Part shown: piece after piece, positions 1 through 8,250 of the stretch
Layout: the number at the start of each line of letters is the position of its first letter
How positions within the stretch are numbered: position 1 is the first letter of the stretch
Source of the DNA: Flaviaestuariibacter flavus
GTDB lineage: Bacteria; Bacteroidota; Bacteroidia; Chitinophagales; Chitinophagaceae
Direction: 5' to 3'
Assembly: GCF_004337505.1 (NCBI RefSeq)
Contig: NZ_SJZI01000050.1
Location: 230,833 to 294,832 of the forward strand
Length of the DNA: 64,000 nucleotides
Program-made: the position numbers and the translations under genes
The notes under the pieces: generated by a model
Seen by the model: only the letters and a program-made list of their open reading frames with translations
Told to the model about the DNA's origin: nothing
Database searches by the model: none

Positions 1-282
1 ATAGTAGCCGCGGGCATCTTCCAGGCTCATGGCGGCATCGTTGTCGATCACGAAGTGGCCGGCAGCGGCATCCCAGGTAACATTGTTTTCACCAGTGCTC
101 GTCGCGACGAAGGCCGTAAGCGTACGTACTTCATCATTACTTACCTGGGCAGGGGCGGCAGGAGTTGCTACACTGGATTCCGCGGGAGCGGCAACATCAG
201 ACTTTTTGCAGGACGGTGCAGCAATTGCAATGAGGGCTGCGAAGGCAAGAACAGACGGCTTGGTAAAAAGGGCGTTTGACAT
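1..282 (-). CDS. Lipoprotein, 3' end truncated by the window edge
   Basis: The first 94 codons of a gene that runs off the left edge. The ATG is at 282. A hydrophobic signal segment of about 20 residues is followed by SCKKS, a lipobox-type cysteine at about residue 26 with the CKK motif also seen in the two peptidase lipoproteins at 3.3-5.1 kb. The mature part starts with an Ala/Pro/Ser-rich linker, then a stretch resembling the small N-terminal region of those peptidases. No catalytic motif lies in the visible part, so relation to the M57 family is only a suspicion. It would be exported and anchored to a membrane. Function unknown. Confidence 0.7.
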   Translation of the reverse strand, partial: MSNALFTKPSVLAFAALIAIAAPSCKKSDVAAPAESSVATPAAPAQVSNDEVRTLTAFVATSTGENNVTWDAAAGHFVIDNDAAMSLEDARGYY

Positions 283-525
283 GGTTAACGGTTTTAGGTA
301 GGTTGTTGTTTCGAGTCCGAAGATAGTCTGACCTTGAGCCGCACCTTTTCCGATATCGTTAACTGCCCCTCTAAGGTCGGTGAAAAAGGTATTATGCCTG
401 ATTATAATGTGTGAGCGGGAGCCTAAGGCAGAGCTGCGTGCGCTCATGCGTGGGAGTTAGCCCTTTCCCGTAGAAGTACTAGTGCCGGGCTGAAGGCTTT
501 TCAGCAACCGTTTCCTAATCGTTTC

Positions 526-1911
526 TTAATGCTCAGCCCCCTGTTCCAGCACCTGTACATGCTGCGGGTAATGCACGGTATAGCTGTTGAGCAGGCTGCG
601 TATCGTGCTGTTGTCTTTGTAAGGCTGGAGATATTCCTTTATTGTTTCAACGCTGAAAAGCTGCAGGTGCTTCGGCAGGTAGCCCATGCCGTAAAACGCA
701 CCCTGCAACACCAGGATGCAGGAGCTTTCTTCTTCGTTCATGCCGTCGTCGACTATAATGTAAGAAGGCCGGCTCGTCAGTGCGTTGATGGCCGCACGCA
801 CCCGGTTGTTGTAGGCAAGCGGAGCTTCCTTCTTTTCACAGGCACCATGGCAATGTGCTTCCGCAATTCCCTGGCAGGCATCGTTGTCGGTCTGCATAAA
901 GCAAAGCTTCGGGCAGAGCTGGTGGTCGCGCATAAGCCGTCGGATAATTCCATGACCGTCTACCTGGTAATGAAACGTATGGATGGGATGCGAGTTGCGG
1001 CGGCGTTTTTCAATGGCCAGGCGCATATAGCCGGCCTGGTCTTCATAGGTGAAGATGCCGAAAGTGTCTTCCGGCTTTTTCTGGGCGTTATTAAAGGCTG
1101 GCCACAGGCGGCGGATCTCGGTCGATTCAAGAATGGCCGCCATGAGCTCGGTGGCGGCAGGCTGGAAGGTGATACGGTAAACCGAGCGGAGAAAGTTCTG
1201 TTTCTGCCGGCTATCGGAGTTATTGCTGAAGTGGCTGTTCACACGGCTGCGGAGGTTCTTGGCCTTGCCCACATACACCACCTTCCCTTTGTTGTCGTGA
1301 AAATAATAAACACCCGGGCAGGAGGGGAGTGCCAAGAAATCGTCTTTGGGCACATGCGGGGGCAGCACCTGTTCTTTTGAGTTTTTCTTGAGACTCTTGT
1401 CGATAAAACCGGACGTATCCTTTTCCAGCAGGTGTGTAAAAAGGGTGACCGTGGCCGCGGCGTCGCCTCCGGCGCGGTGATGGTTCAGCAGCGGTATGCC
1501 CAGCGAGTGGCACAGGTTGCCGAGGCTGTAGGAAGGAAAGCCTGGTACGATCTGCCGTGCCAGGCGGACGGTACACAGCTTTTTCACGTTCAGCGAATAG
1601 CCGGCCTGCGCCAGGTGGCTCTTCACGAATGAATAATCAAAGTTGACATTGTGCGCCACGAATACCCGCCCGTCGAGGAAGCGGAACACGTCTTCGGCCA
1701 CATCGTCAAAGTAGGGTGCGTTGCGCACCATCTCGTCGTCGATGCCCGTGAGCCCCTGGATGTAGCGGGGGATCACCTGGCCGGGATTCACCAGCGTTTC
1801 GTAGCTGTCAATGACGCTTAGCCCGTCGAAAACGCGGATGGCGATCTCGATGATCCCATTGCCGGCGGCATAGCCGCCTGTTGTCTCAATGTCCACGATC
1901 GCATACTCCAC
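526..1911 (-). CDS. DEDDh exonuclease (DnaQ-like) fused to a GIY-YIG nuclease domain
   Basis: About 461 residues. Residues 1-170 are a DEDDh 3'-5' exonuclease: VDIETTGG at residue 6 (motif I), AHNVNFDYSF (motif II) and HRAGGDAA (motif III). After a linker, residues 195-290 are a GIY-YIG domain with the PGVYYF and VYVGKAKNLRSRV signatures of UvrC/Cho. The rest is a family-specific C-terminal region. This architecture is known in Bacteroidota and is usually annotated as DNA polymerase III epsilon-like. A role in DNA repair is inferred. I chose the GTG at 1911, preceded by AGGGA, because it opens directly on the exonuclease fold; the frame stays open to an ATG at 2001, but that would overlap the divergent methyltransferase gene. 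Confidence 0.88.
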   Translation of the reverse strand: MEYAIVDIETTGGYAAGNGIIEIAIRVFDGLSVIDSYETLVNPGQVIPRYIQGLTGIDDEMVRNAPYFDDVAEDVFRFLDGRVFVAHNVNFDYSFVKSHLAQAGYSLNVKKLCTVRLARQIVPGFPSYSLGNLCHSLGIPLLNHHRAGGDAAATVTLFTHLLEKDTSGFIDKSLKKNSKEQVLPPHVPKDDFLALPSCPGVYYFHDNKGKVVYVGKAKNLRSRVNSHFSNNSDSRQKQNFLRSVYRITFQPAATELMAAILESTEIRRLWPAFNNAQKKPEDTFGIFTYEDQAGYMRLAIEKRRRNSHPIHTFHYQVDGHGIIRRLMRDHQLCPKLCFMQTDNDACQGIAEAHCHGACEKKEAPLAYNNRVRAAINALTSRPSYIIVDDGMNEEESSCILVLQGAFYGMGYLPKHLQLFSVETIKEYLQPYKDNSTIRSLLNSYTVHYPQHVQVLEQGAEH

Positions 1912-1963
1912 GTTCCCTATTTTTGGCGCTTGAAAGGACAACGAAGGTCTAAAAAATTTAGCA

Positions 1964-2920
1964 ATGCAGCAACCCTTTGACAAAGTTTTAATGTTCCGCA
2001 ACCGCCTGCAGAAGGTTTACCGGCATATCGGGAAGCAGGCGGCGCGCCAGGGAGTGAGCTGCTACCGCATTTACGATCACGATCTGCCGGAGGCGCCGTT
2101 TATCATTGAGCGTTATGGCGACCAGCTTTACGTTTCGGAATACAAGCGGCGCCACGGCTTCGACGATGCTGCCCATACCGGCTGGCTGCAAAGCTGCCTG
2201 GAGGTGATGCACGATATTACCGGGGTGCCGGTGGAGAACATCTGGGTGAAGACGCGCCAACGCAAGGAAGGACGCCAGGGGCAATACCAGAAGCTCGATG
2301 AACGCAAAAGTGAATTTGTCGTCCAGGAAGGCGGCCTGTCCTTTATCGTAAACCTGAGTGATTACCTCGACACCGGCCTTTTCCTCGACCACCGCAGCAC
2401 ACGCGGCCTGGTTCGCGAGCGCGCGGCGGGAAAAGACGTACTGAACCTCTTTTGCTATACCGGCTCTTTTTCGGTTTACGCGCTTGCCGGCGGCGCGCGG
2501 CGCGTGCATTCGGTGGACCTGTCGAAAACCTACCTCGCCTGGACCGGGCGCAACGTTGCCCTCAACTTTCCCGACGCCGGCGCGGCCCACGAGGCCATCC
2601 ATGCCGACGCCCTTCGTTTTTTACGCGATGGAACACCGGAAAGCTATGATCTCATCGTACTCGACCCGCCCACCTTCAGCAACAGCAAGCGCATGGACGA
2701 TATACTCGACGTACAGCGCGATCACGTGGCGATGATCAACGATTGCCTGCGGCTGCTGCGCCCCGGAGGGATGCTTTACTTCAGCACCAACTACACGCGC
2801 TTCGAACTCGATGCCGAACACATCAAAGGCGCTACTGTGCTCCGCGATATCACGAAGGCAACGACGCCCTTTGATTTTGCCGGCAAGCTTAACCGGTACT
2901 GCTTTTACTTCGAAAAATAA
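1964..2920 (+). CDS. Stand-alone RlmK-type 23S rRNA guanine-N7 methyltransferase
   Basis: A 318-residue class I SAM-dependent methyltransferase. It matches the C-terminal (RlmK) half of E. coli RlmKL from end to end: NRL near the start, LTDYLDTGLFLDHR-type (here LSDYLDTGLFLDHR), the SAM-binding LFCYTGSFSV, and the catalytic-loop DPPTFSNSKRM. RlmK makes m7G2069 in 23S rRNA. Here the RlmL half, which makes m2G2445, is absent. ATG 1991 is an alternative start just before the conserved NRL. I kept 1964 because an AT-rich TAAAAAATTTAG stretch sits immediately upstream as a possible promoter. Divergent from the exonuclease gene. Substrate identity is inferred from similarity. Confidence 0.85.
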   Translation: MQQPFDKVLMFRNRLQKVYRHIGKQAARQGVSCYRIYDHDLPEAPFIIERYGDQLYVSEYKRRHGFDDAAHTGWLQSCLEVMHDITGVPVENIWVKTRQRKEGRQGQYQKLDERKSEFVVQEGGLSFIVNLSDYLDTGLFLDHRSTRGLVRERAAGKDVLNLFCYTGSFSVYALAGGARRVHSVDLSKTYLAWTGRNVALNFPDAGAAHEAIHADALRFLRDGTPESYDLIVLDPPTFSNSKRMDDILDVQRDHVAMINDCLRLLRPGGMLYFSTNYTRFELDAEHIKGATVLRDITKATTPFDFAGKLNRYCFYFEK

Positions 2921-2922
2921 AA

Positions 2923-2942
2923 AGGCCTCCCGAGGGAGGCCT
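2923..2942 (+). terminator. Rho-independent terminator after the RlmK-type gene
   Basis: The inverted repeat AGGCCTCCC-GA-GGGAGGCCT begins three bases after the stop codon and is followed by GGCTTTTC. Confidence 0.75.
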
Positions 2943-3200
2943 GGCTTTTCACAGATCTTCATTTGTCGGAACGGGATCGGCCGGACATTGGATTGGCGTG
3001 GTTAGCAGGACGGACCCGGCCTTCATAGGGATTGGATTTTGGTGTCGGACGGTGGCGGGATATGGATTTTTTTACGAGGCGGCGAACAGCTCTGCATTAG
3101 CAAGAACTGTGCGGCAAACCGCCTTTTACTGCCGGGCTTCGACGAAACCTGCTTTTTCATAGACGAAAACCTCGATACGTTTCTTTGCATTAGTAAAATG
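2943..3200. other. Intergenic stretch between convergent genes, no gene seen
   Basis: This lies between two converging terminators. Open frames cross it on both strands, but they run through the terminators and lack any recognisable protein pattern. I see no RNA gene or repeat. Confidence 0.5.
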
Positions 3201-3225
3201 AAAAAGCCCCGCCAAACGGCGGGGC
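3201..3225 (-). terminator. Rho-independent terminator of the first M57 peptidase gene
   Basis: On the minus strand GCCCCGCC-GTTT-GGCGGGGC is followed by TTTTT, about 30 bases past the stop codon. Confidence 0.85.
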
Positions 3226-3254
3226 TATGGTTTGAGGGTGTAGCCCTTGTAAAA

Positions 3255-4091
3255 TCAATAAACGTAGGTAAGCGCTGTGCGGTCGGCGGTGGTGAAGGGG
3301 CGGTTGACGCCACTTCCTACGCAGGCCAGCATCCAGGAACCCGCGCTCGCGCCGCTGGGGGTGCCGGGAATGTATACGGCGCCTACGCCAGCCGAACCTT
3401 CGTTGGTGGCGGTGCCGCCGCAGCTATAGGCGCGGTTCATGTAGTCGGTATGGCGGAAGCCGATGCAGTGACCCAGCTCATGCGCCATAATGGTGGCGAT
3501 GTAGTTGATGTTGCTGCTGCCGGTGCCGGTGCTGTACCAATACGTGTTCATCTTCACCTGGCTGTAGGGAGCACCGCTGCTGGTGGGGAAGCCCGAGGAA
3601 CCCAGCGTGTTGCTGACTTCGTAGTACGCAACCACCGTGGTGTTGGCACCGCTGGTTACGCGCTGGAACTTCACGGTGAGGCTTTCTGCATTGTAACGGC
3701 GGATTGCTTCGTCGAGCGCCGCCGAGAACACGGCCTGGTGCGCAGCCGAGCTGTTGTTGAGCGCAACCTTGATGGTGGGATAGGTGCTGGTGTTTACCAG
3801 GTTGTTGGTGCGGTAGTGTTCTTCCTGCGCGTATACCAGCTCGGGGCTCGAAGGCATACCAGCCTGGAGGTCGGCAGCGGTCAGCAGGATGTCGCCTTCC
3901 ACAAGATAGCCATCGGCCGTTGCCTGCACATTCTGGTCATTAAAACCGAGCGTGCGGATCTGGGCGCGAACCGCGTCGGACACCGCGGCTGCCGATGTTT
4001 CCTCCTGCGGGGCTTTTGTGTCTTTCTTACAGGCAGAAAAAGTGAGCGACAGGATGCCGGCGATAGCCAGCGGCAATGCAAAACGTTTCAT
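3255..4091 (-). CDS. M57-type (HEIGH) zinc metallopeptidase lipoprotein, copy 1
   Basis: A 278-residue protein. The ATG at 4091 gives a clean lipoprotein signal ending SACKK; an upstream in-frame ATG would put 14 non-signal residues in front. The second half carries HELGHCIGFRH, the HExxHxxxxxH zinc and catalytic motif of the dual-action HEIGH peptidases (family M57). The N-terminal 60 residues contain the LGF...GYLVEGDI segment typical of these proteins. It probably cleaves proteins at the cell surface or in the periplasm; the substrate is unknown. It is a tandem duplicate of the next gene, nearly colinear, with its own terminator and a shared upstream block, so the two appear to be separate transcription units under similar control. 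Confidence 0.88.
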   Translation of the reverse strand: MKRFALPLAIAGILSLTFSACKKDTKAPQEETSAAAVSDAVRAQIRTLGFNDQNVQATADGYLVEGDILLTAADLQAGMPSSPELVYAQEEHYRTNNLVNTSTYPTIKVALNNSSAAHQAVFSAALDEAIRRYNAESLTVKFQRVTSGANTTVVAYYEVSNTLGSSGFPTSSGAPYSQVKMNTYWYSTGTGSSNINYIATIMAHELGHCIGFRHTDYMNRAYSCGGTATNEGSAGVGAVYIPGTPSGASAGSWMLACVGSGVNRPFTTADRTALTYVY

Positions 4092-4146
4092 GTGTGTGAG
4101 GGGTTTAAAGGGTGAAAAAATTATCAGATACAAAATAGTGAGGACT

Positions 4147-4199
4147 TACGTTAACGCGCAACTGCTTTTAGCAACACCGTTGCACTCAAGTTTAAAGTT
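4147..4199 (-). promoter_or_regulatory. Upstream block shared with the paralogous peptidase gene
   Basis: About 60-110 bases upstream of the start at 4091. On the plus strand it holds TACGTTAA (4147-4154) and TTGCACTCAAGTTTAAAGTT (4180-4199). The same two words, 16 of 20 identical for the longer one, lie at 5214-5259 at a similar distance upstream of the second copy. Likely a common promoter or regulator site; which protein binds is unknown. Confidence 0.5.
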
Positions 4200-4265
4200 G
4201 CGGTAAAATCGCGCAGAAGTACGCTGGGCGGGCCTTACGGATGACCGTATATTTACGATAAAGGA

Positions 4266-4295
4266 TAAAAAAAGAGCCGCCCGGATGGGCGGCTC
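4266..4295 (-). terminator. Rho-independent terminator of the second M57 peptidase gene
   Basis: On the minus strand GAGCCGCCC-ATCC-GGGCGGCTC is followed by TTTTTTT. Confidence 0.85.
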
Positions 4296-4318
4296 CCGTC
4301 TCATGTGCAGGGAAAAAA

Positions 4319-5143
4319 TTAATAAACGTACGACAGTGCGATCTTGTCGTTGGCATTGAACGGACGGTTTACGTTCGAGCCGATACAGGCAAGCATCCAC
4401 GAGTTCGGGTCGGCGCCGGAGGGAGTACCGGGAATCTGAACGGCACCTACGCCTGTCGTAGCCTGGCCTTCGTTCGACTTGCGGCCACCGCAGCTGTACG
4501 CACGGTTGAAGTAATCCGTGTGGCGATAGCCGATGCAATGACCCACTTCATGCGAGATGATGGTAGCGATGTAGTTGGTATTGGTGGCATCGGTGCCGGT
4601 GTTGTACCAGTAGGTATTCATTTTTACCTCGTTGTACGGGTCGCCGGTGGCGTTGGGGAAGCCAGAGGAACCGAGCGTGTTGCTCACCTCGTAGAAAGCT
4701 ACGATCGTAATGTCCGCGCCCGTTGTTACGCGCTGGAAGTTGATCGTGAGGCCTTCGGCATTGTAGCGGCGCACAGCTTCGTCGAGGGCGGCCGAGAAGG
4801 CAGCCTCGTGGGCGGCGGAGCTGTTGTTGAGGGCGATCTTGATCGTCGGGTGCTTCGTGGCACTTACGAGGTTGAAGGTGCGGTACTGCTCTTCCTGTGC
4901 AATCACCATGTTGGGCGAAGTCGGGTTCGCACCCAGGTCGCTTTCACGCAACAGGATGTCGCCTTCCACCAGGTAACCGTTGGCAGTGCGCTGTACGCCA
5001 TCTGTGCTGAAGCCGAGACGCTGAATCTGGTTGAGCGTTTCGGTGTTGATCGCAGACACGTCTTCCTTAGACTGCTTCTTACAAGAGAAGAGAGATACGG
5101 AGGCCAGGGCCGCCAACAGGATCGGGGTGCTGATTCGCTTCAT
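4319..5143 (-). CDS. M57-type (HEIGH) zinc metallopeptidase lipoprotein, copy 2
   Basis: A 274-residue paralogue of the neighbouring gene, with the same order of parts. It has a lipoprotein signal ending FSCKKQ, an N-terminal region with LGFSTDGVQ and GYLVEGDILL, and the zinc site HEVGHCIGYRH. Long identical runs such as ALNNSSAAHEA and SNTLGSSGFP show a recent duplication, but the mature N-termini have diverged. Expected to be a surface or periplasmic metallopeptidase; substrate unknown. Transcribed from its own upstream region and ended by its own terminator. Confidence 0.88.
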   Translation of the reverse strand: MKRISTPILLAALASVSLFSCKKQSKEDVSAINTETLNQIQRLGFSTDGVQRTANGYLVEGDILLRESDLGANPTSPNMVIAQEEQYRTFNLVSATKHPTIKIALNNSSAAHEAAFSAALDEAVRRYNAEGLTINFQRVTTGADITIVAFYEVSNTLGSSGFPNATGDPYNEVKMNTYWYNTGTDATNTNYIATIISHEVGHCIGYRHTDYFNRAYSCGGRKSNEGQATTGVGAVQIPGTPSGADPNSWMLACIGSNVNRPFNANDKIALSYVY

Positions 5144-5521
5144 ACTTTTTGTGTGTGTTTAAAAAAAGTTTTTTGGGTTAAGAGATTTCCAAGATAGAGA
5201 TTCATCGTTTTTATACGTTAATAAATTTTTAACACGATGTTGCATTTAAGTTTAAGATTCCTGCTCCGGCTCTGAAGTTTATGGGTAATTAAAAAAGGCT
5301 AACTAAAAGACAGGCTCAAAAAAAATAGTGGAAATCATTTACCGGATGAGGTGCCCGTTGCAGTTCACAAAAACGCGAAGTTCCATCGTGTACCAATCCT
5401 GGTCGTTTGTCACAGCTAAATGCATTTCGTTCCGTACAGCCGGCACCGGGAAAGCGAACTTTTTTACGCTTCCTGCTCGTGCAAGGCCGGGAAAGCGCAA
5501 CTTCGTAGTCAATCCTTAATC
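5144..5521. other. AT-rich divergent intergenic region
   Basis: 378 bases between the second M57 gene (minus) and the subtilase gene (plus), clearly AT-richer than its surroundings. It contains the conserved block at 5214-5259. A frame continuous with the subtilase reaches back to 5420 but shows no signal-peptide character, so I treat it as non-coding. Confidence 0.5.
5214..5259 (-). promoter_or_regulatory. Upstream block shared with the paralogous peptidase gene
   Basis: TACGTTAA (5214-5221) and TTGCATTTAAGTTTAAGATT (5240-5259), about 70-115 bases upstream of the ATG at 5143. It is the counterpart of the block at 4147-4199. Confidence 0.5.
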
Positions 5522-8083
5522 ATGATCCGAGCTTTCATTTTGTTCCTGTTCCTGCTGACTGCTTTTGCGGCGGGTGCGCAGAAAAAAGAAGCACTGCTTT
5601 CACCTGAGCTGGGTGAAAAGATGGCCCGCGGAAACCTTCCCGACACCCTGCACCTTATGTTGCAGTGGCGCGATGAGAGCCAGCCCCCGGCAGGCCGGGT
5701 ACTGCGGCAGTATGCGCCTGCGCGTGCCTGGGAACTTCGCATCACCCGTGCCGGGCTGCTGCGCCTGCTTGAAGATGATCGCTTTGTTTTCGCCCAGGAG
5801 GTGCTGCTGCCCCGCCCGGAGCTCACAACGGGCTTTCTCGACCTGACACTAAACCGTATTAATACGGTACACTGCCGGTACCCGTCACTGCAGGGCGATT
5901 CGATCCGCGCAACTCTCAAGGAGCAATCCTTCGACACCAGCGATATCGACCTCAGGGGACGCATTTTTACCACGCCTCTTGCTTCGTCGAATGTTACGGC
6001 GCACGCCTCTATTATGGCAACCATCCTGGCGGGTGCCGGCAATTCTTCTCCCTATGCGCTTGGGGTAGCCCCGGCGGCACTGCTGGGCTCGGTGTCCTTT
6101 TCTTCCCTGCTTCCGGAGCCCGACAGCTTCTACCGCAACCGGGCCATTACGGTGCAGAACCATTCCTACGGCACGTTGATTGAAAACTTTTACGGCGTGG
6201 AAGCGGCCGCATATGATGCCGCGGCCCGCAATAACCCGGCATTGTTGTTTGTTTTCTCCGCCGGCAACTCGGGTACTTCAAATGCCACGTCGGGTACCTA
6301 TTCCGGACTGCCGGTATCGAACCTTACCGGGAATTTCAAAATGGCGAAAAATATCCTGACTGCAGGGGCCACCGATTCGCTCGACAACCTGGAGTCTGCG
6401 TCTTCCCGCGGGCCGGCTTATGATGGTCGTATCAAGCCCGAACTGGTTGCTTTTGGGCAAGACGGCAGTTCCGGGGCTTCGGCGCTTGTATCCGGTGCGG
6501 CGACACTGGTGCAGCAGGCCTATCGCCGCGCTGCGGGCCAGCTTCCGCCTTCGGCGCTCGTGCGCGCCGCACTTATCAACAGCGCCACCGATGCCGGCAA
6601 CCCTCATCCCGATTATTCTTTCGGCTACGGCGCGCTGAACGCGCTCGATGCCCTGCGTACGGTAAGCGAGGGACGCTTCCTTATCGATTCGCTGCAGGCA
6701 GGCAACCTGCGCACGCTGAATATTCCGGTTCCCGCCGGCATCCGTCAGTTGAAGATCACGCTTTCGTGGACCGACCCGGCTGCGGCCGCCAACGCACCGC
6801 GCGCGCTGGTGAACAACCTCGACGCGACACTGCGGCATCCTTCCAGCGGGAGCAGCTGGACGCCCTGGGTGCTGCAGCCGGCACCTGCCGACCTGCAACA
6901 GCCCGCCCAGCGCGGTACCGACAGCCTCAACAACAACGAACAGATAACGGTCGACAACCCGGCAGCAGGAATGTATACGCTGGAGGTTGCCGGCTCCCGC
7001 GTGTCCGGCACCCAGCCTTTTGCAATAGCCTGGCAACTCGATACGGCCGACCGCTTCGAATGGACCTACCCGGTGGCACCCGATGTGCCCCGCGCCGGCG
7101 ACCGCAATGTGCTCCGCTGGCTGGGCAATCGCAACGGAACGGCTGCTATTGATTACAGCCTGAATGGCGGTGCGTGGCTGCCGGTTACGGCCACCGCCGA
7201 TCTTTCGGCGCGCGCCCTTGCCTGGCAGGCGCCCGACACCTTTGCCATCCTGCGCCTGCGGCTGCGGAGCGCGGGGCTTCCCGATGTTATTTCCGACAGC
7301 GTCGTGCTGAGCCGGGCGCCATCGCTGCGTACCGGTTTCAATTGTGCTGATTCGTTCCTGTTGTTGTGGGACCACCTCCCGGCAGGAAGCTACCAGTTGT
7401 ATGAGCTGGGCGATCGCTACCTCGGTGCGTTCCGTACTACTACGGATACCTTCGCCCTGTTGCGTAAAAGCGAGCACCCGTCATTGTATTACGCGGTGGC
7501 GCCGGTGGTTGGCGGCAGGGCAGGACTGCGCAGCTTCACGCTTAAATATGATGCCCAGGGAGTGGAGTGCTACTTCCGCAACTTCTTCCTGAGCGCCCAG
7601 AACGGGAGCCGTGTGGAGTTTACCGTGGGCATCGGTACGCTGCTCAACGTAGGCACGGTAAGCCTGCAGGCCTTACGCGCGGGCGGCTATGTGGATGTGC
7701 AAACGGTCACTCCTGCCACTACTTCTTTCCTGCTTGCAGACAGCAGTCTCCACGAAGGCATCAACTGGTATCGCCTGCGGATCCGGCTGTCCAATGGTGC
7801 CGATGTGTTCAGCGAGCCGGTGCCGGTCTACTATTTCCCCGGCGCACCGGTATTGCTGTTCCCCAACCCTGCGCCCGCAGGCAAGCCGGTGAATGTACTG
7901 GCCAATGAGGCGGGCAGGTATTCGCTGCAGGTGGTGGATGCAACGGGCCGCGTACTATTCACCCGTCGGCTGGACGCCCTCAACAGCCCGATCCCGGCGC
8001 TGTCGCTTCCCGCAGGTGTCTACGTGGTGCGGGTGCTGAGTGAAAGCGGGCTGGTGAAGACACAGAAGTTGGTGGTGCTTTAA
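5522..8083 (+). CDS. Secreted S8 (subtilisin-like) serine peptidase with type A T9SS sorting domain
   Basis: An 853-residue protein. The ATG at 5522 gives a signal peptide ending AGAQ. The S8 catalytic set is visible: Asp138 in FDTSDID, His161 in HASIMA, oxyanion Asn249 in SAGNSG and Ser317 in GSSGASALVSG. The usual proline after the serine motif is replaced by alanine. Beta-rich segments follow the catalytic domain. The last ~80 residues (FPNP..., then GVYVVRV and a lysine near the end) are a type A C-terminal domain recognised by the type IX secretion system, so it should be exported across the outer membrane and attached to the surface. It is monocistronic and ends at a bidirectional terminator. 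Confidence 0.88.
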   Translation: MIRAFILFLFLLTAFAAGAQKKEALLSPELGEKMARGNLPDTLHLMLQWRDESQPPAGRVLRQYAPARAWELRITRAGLLRLLEDDRFVFAQEVLLPRPELTTGFLDLTLNRINTVHCRYPSLQGDSIRATLKEQSFDTSDIDLRGRIFTTPLASSNVTAHASIMATILAGAGNSSPYALGVAPAALLGSVSFSSLLPEPDSFYRNRAITVQNHSYGTLIENFYGVEAAAYDAAARNNPALLFVFSAGNSGTSNATSGTYSGLPVSNLTGNFKMAKNILTAGATDSLDNLESASSRGPAYDGRIKPELVAFGQDGSSGASALVSGAATLVQQAYRRAAGQLPPSALVRAALINSATDAGNPHPDYSFGYGALNALDALRTVSEGRFLIDSLQAGNLRTLNIPVPAGIRQLKITLSWTDPAAAANAPRALVNNLDATLRHPSSGSSWTPWVLQPAPADLQQPAQRGTDSLNNNEQITVDNPAAGMYTLEVAGSRVSGTQPFAIAWQLDTADRFEWTYPVAPDVPRAGDRNVLRWLGNRNGTAAIDYSLNGGAWLPVTATADLSARALAWQAPDTFAILRLRLRSAGLPDVISDSVVLSRAPSLRTGFNCADSFLLLWDHLPAGSYQLYELGDRYLGAFRTTTDTFALLRKSEHPSLYYAVAPVVGGRAGLRSFTLKYDAQGVECYFRNFFLSAQNGSRVEFTVGIGTLLNVGTVSLQALRAGGYVDVQTVTPATTSFLLADSSLHEGINWYRLRIRLSNGADVFSEPVPVYYFPGAPVLLFPNPAPAGKPVNVLANEAGRYSLQVVDATGRVLFTRRLDALNSPIPALSLPAGVYVVRVLSESGLVKTQKLVVL

Positions 8084-8156
8084 GAAGGCGATGTCGAATA
8101 AGTTTTGGAACCGCGAAGAGAATAAGAAAAGAAGTCGATACGCAAAGTTGATATGT

Positions 8157-8185
8157 AAAAGGTCCCGCTTTTGGCGGGACCTTTT
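8157..8185. terminator. Bidirectional terminator between convergent genes
   Basis: The 12-bp stem AAAAGGTCCCGC / GCGGGACCTTTT gives a T tract on either strand. It serves the subtilase (plus) and mdh (minus). Confidence 0.8.
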
Positions 8186-8250
8186 CAATTGTATTCTTAG
8201 TGGAACGCTCTTTTAACTTCTTTCCTTTGCGGTGAAGAACCTTCTTCTCC

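Noticed and set aside
3039..4115. A 358-codon plus-strand open frame opposite the first M57 gene
   Set aside because: It is the antisense shadow of a clear metallopeptidase gene, runs through that gene's terminator, and has no protein-like features.
3255..5143. Tandem M57 genes considered as a transposon-mediated duplication
   Set aside because: No terminal inverted repeats, target duplications or transposase nearby; ordinary tandem duplication explains them.
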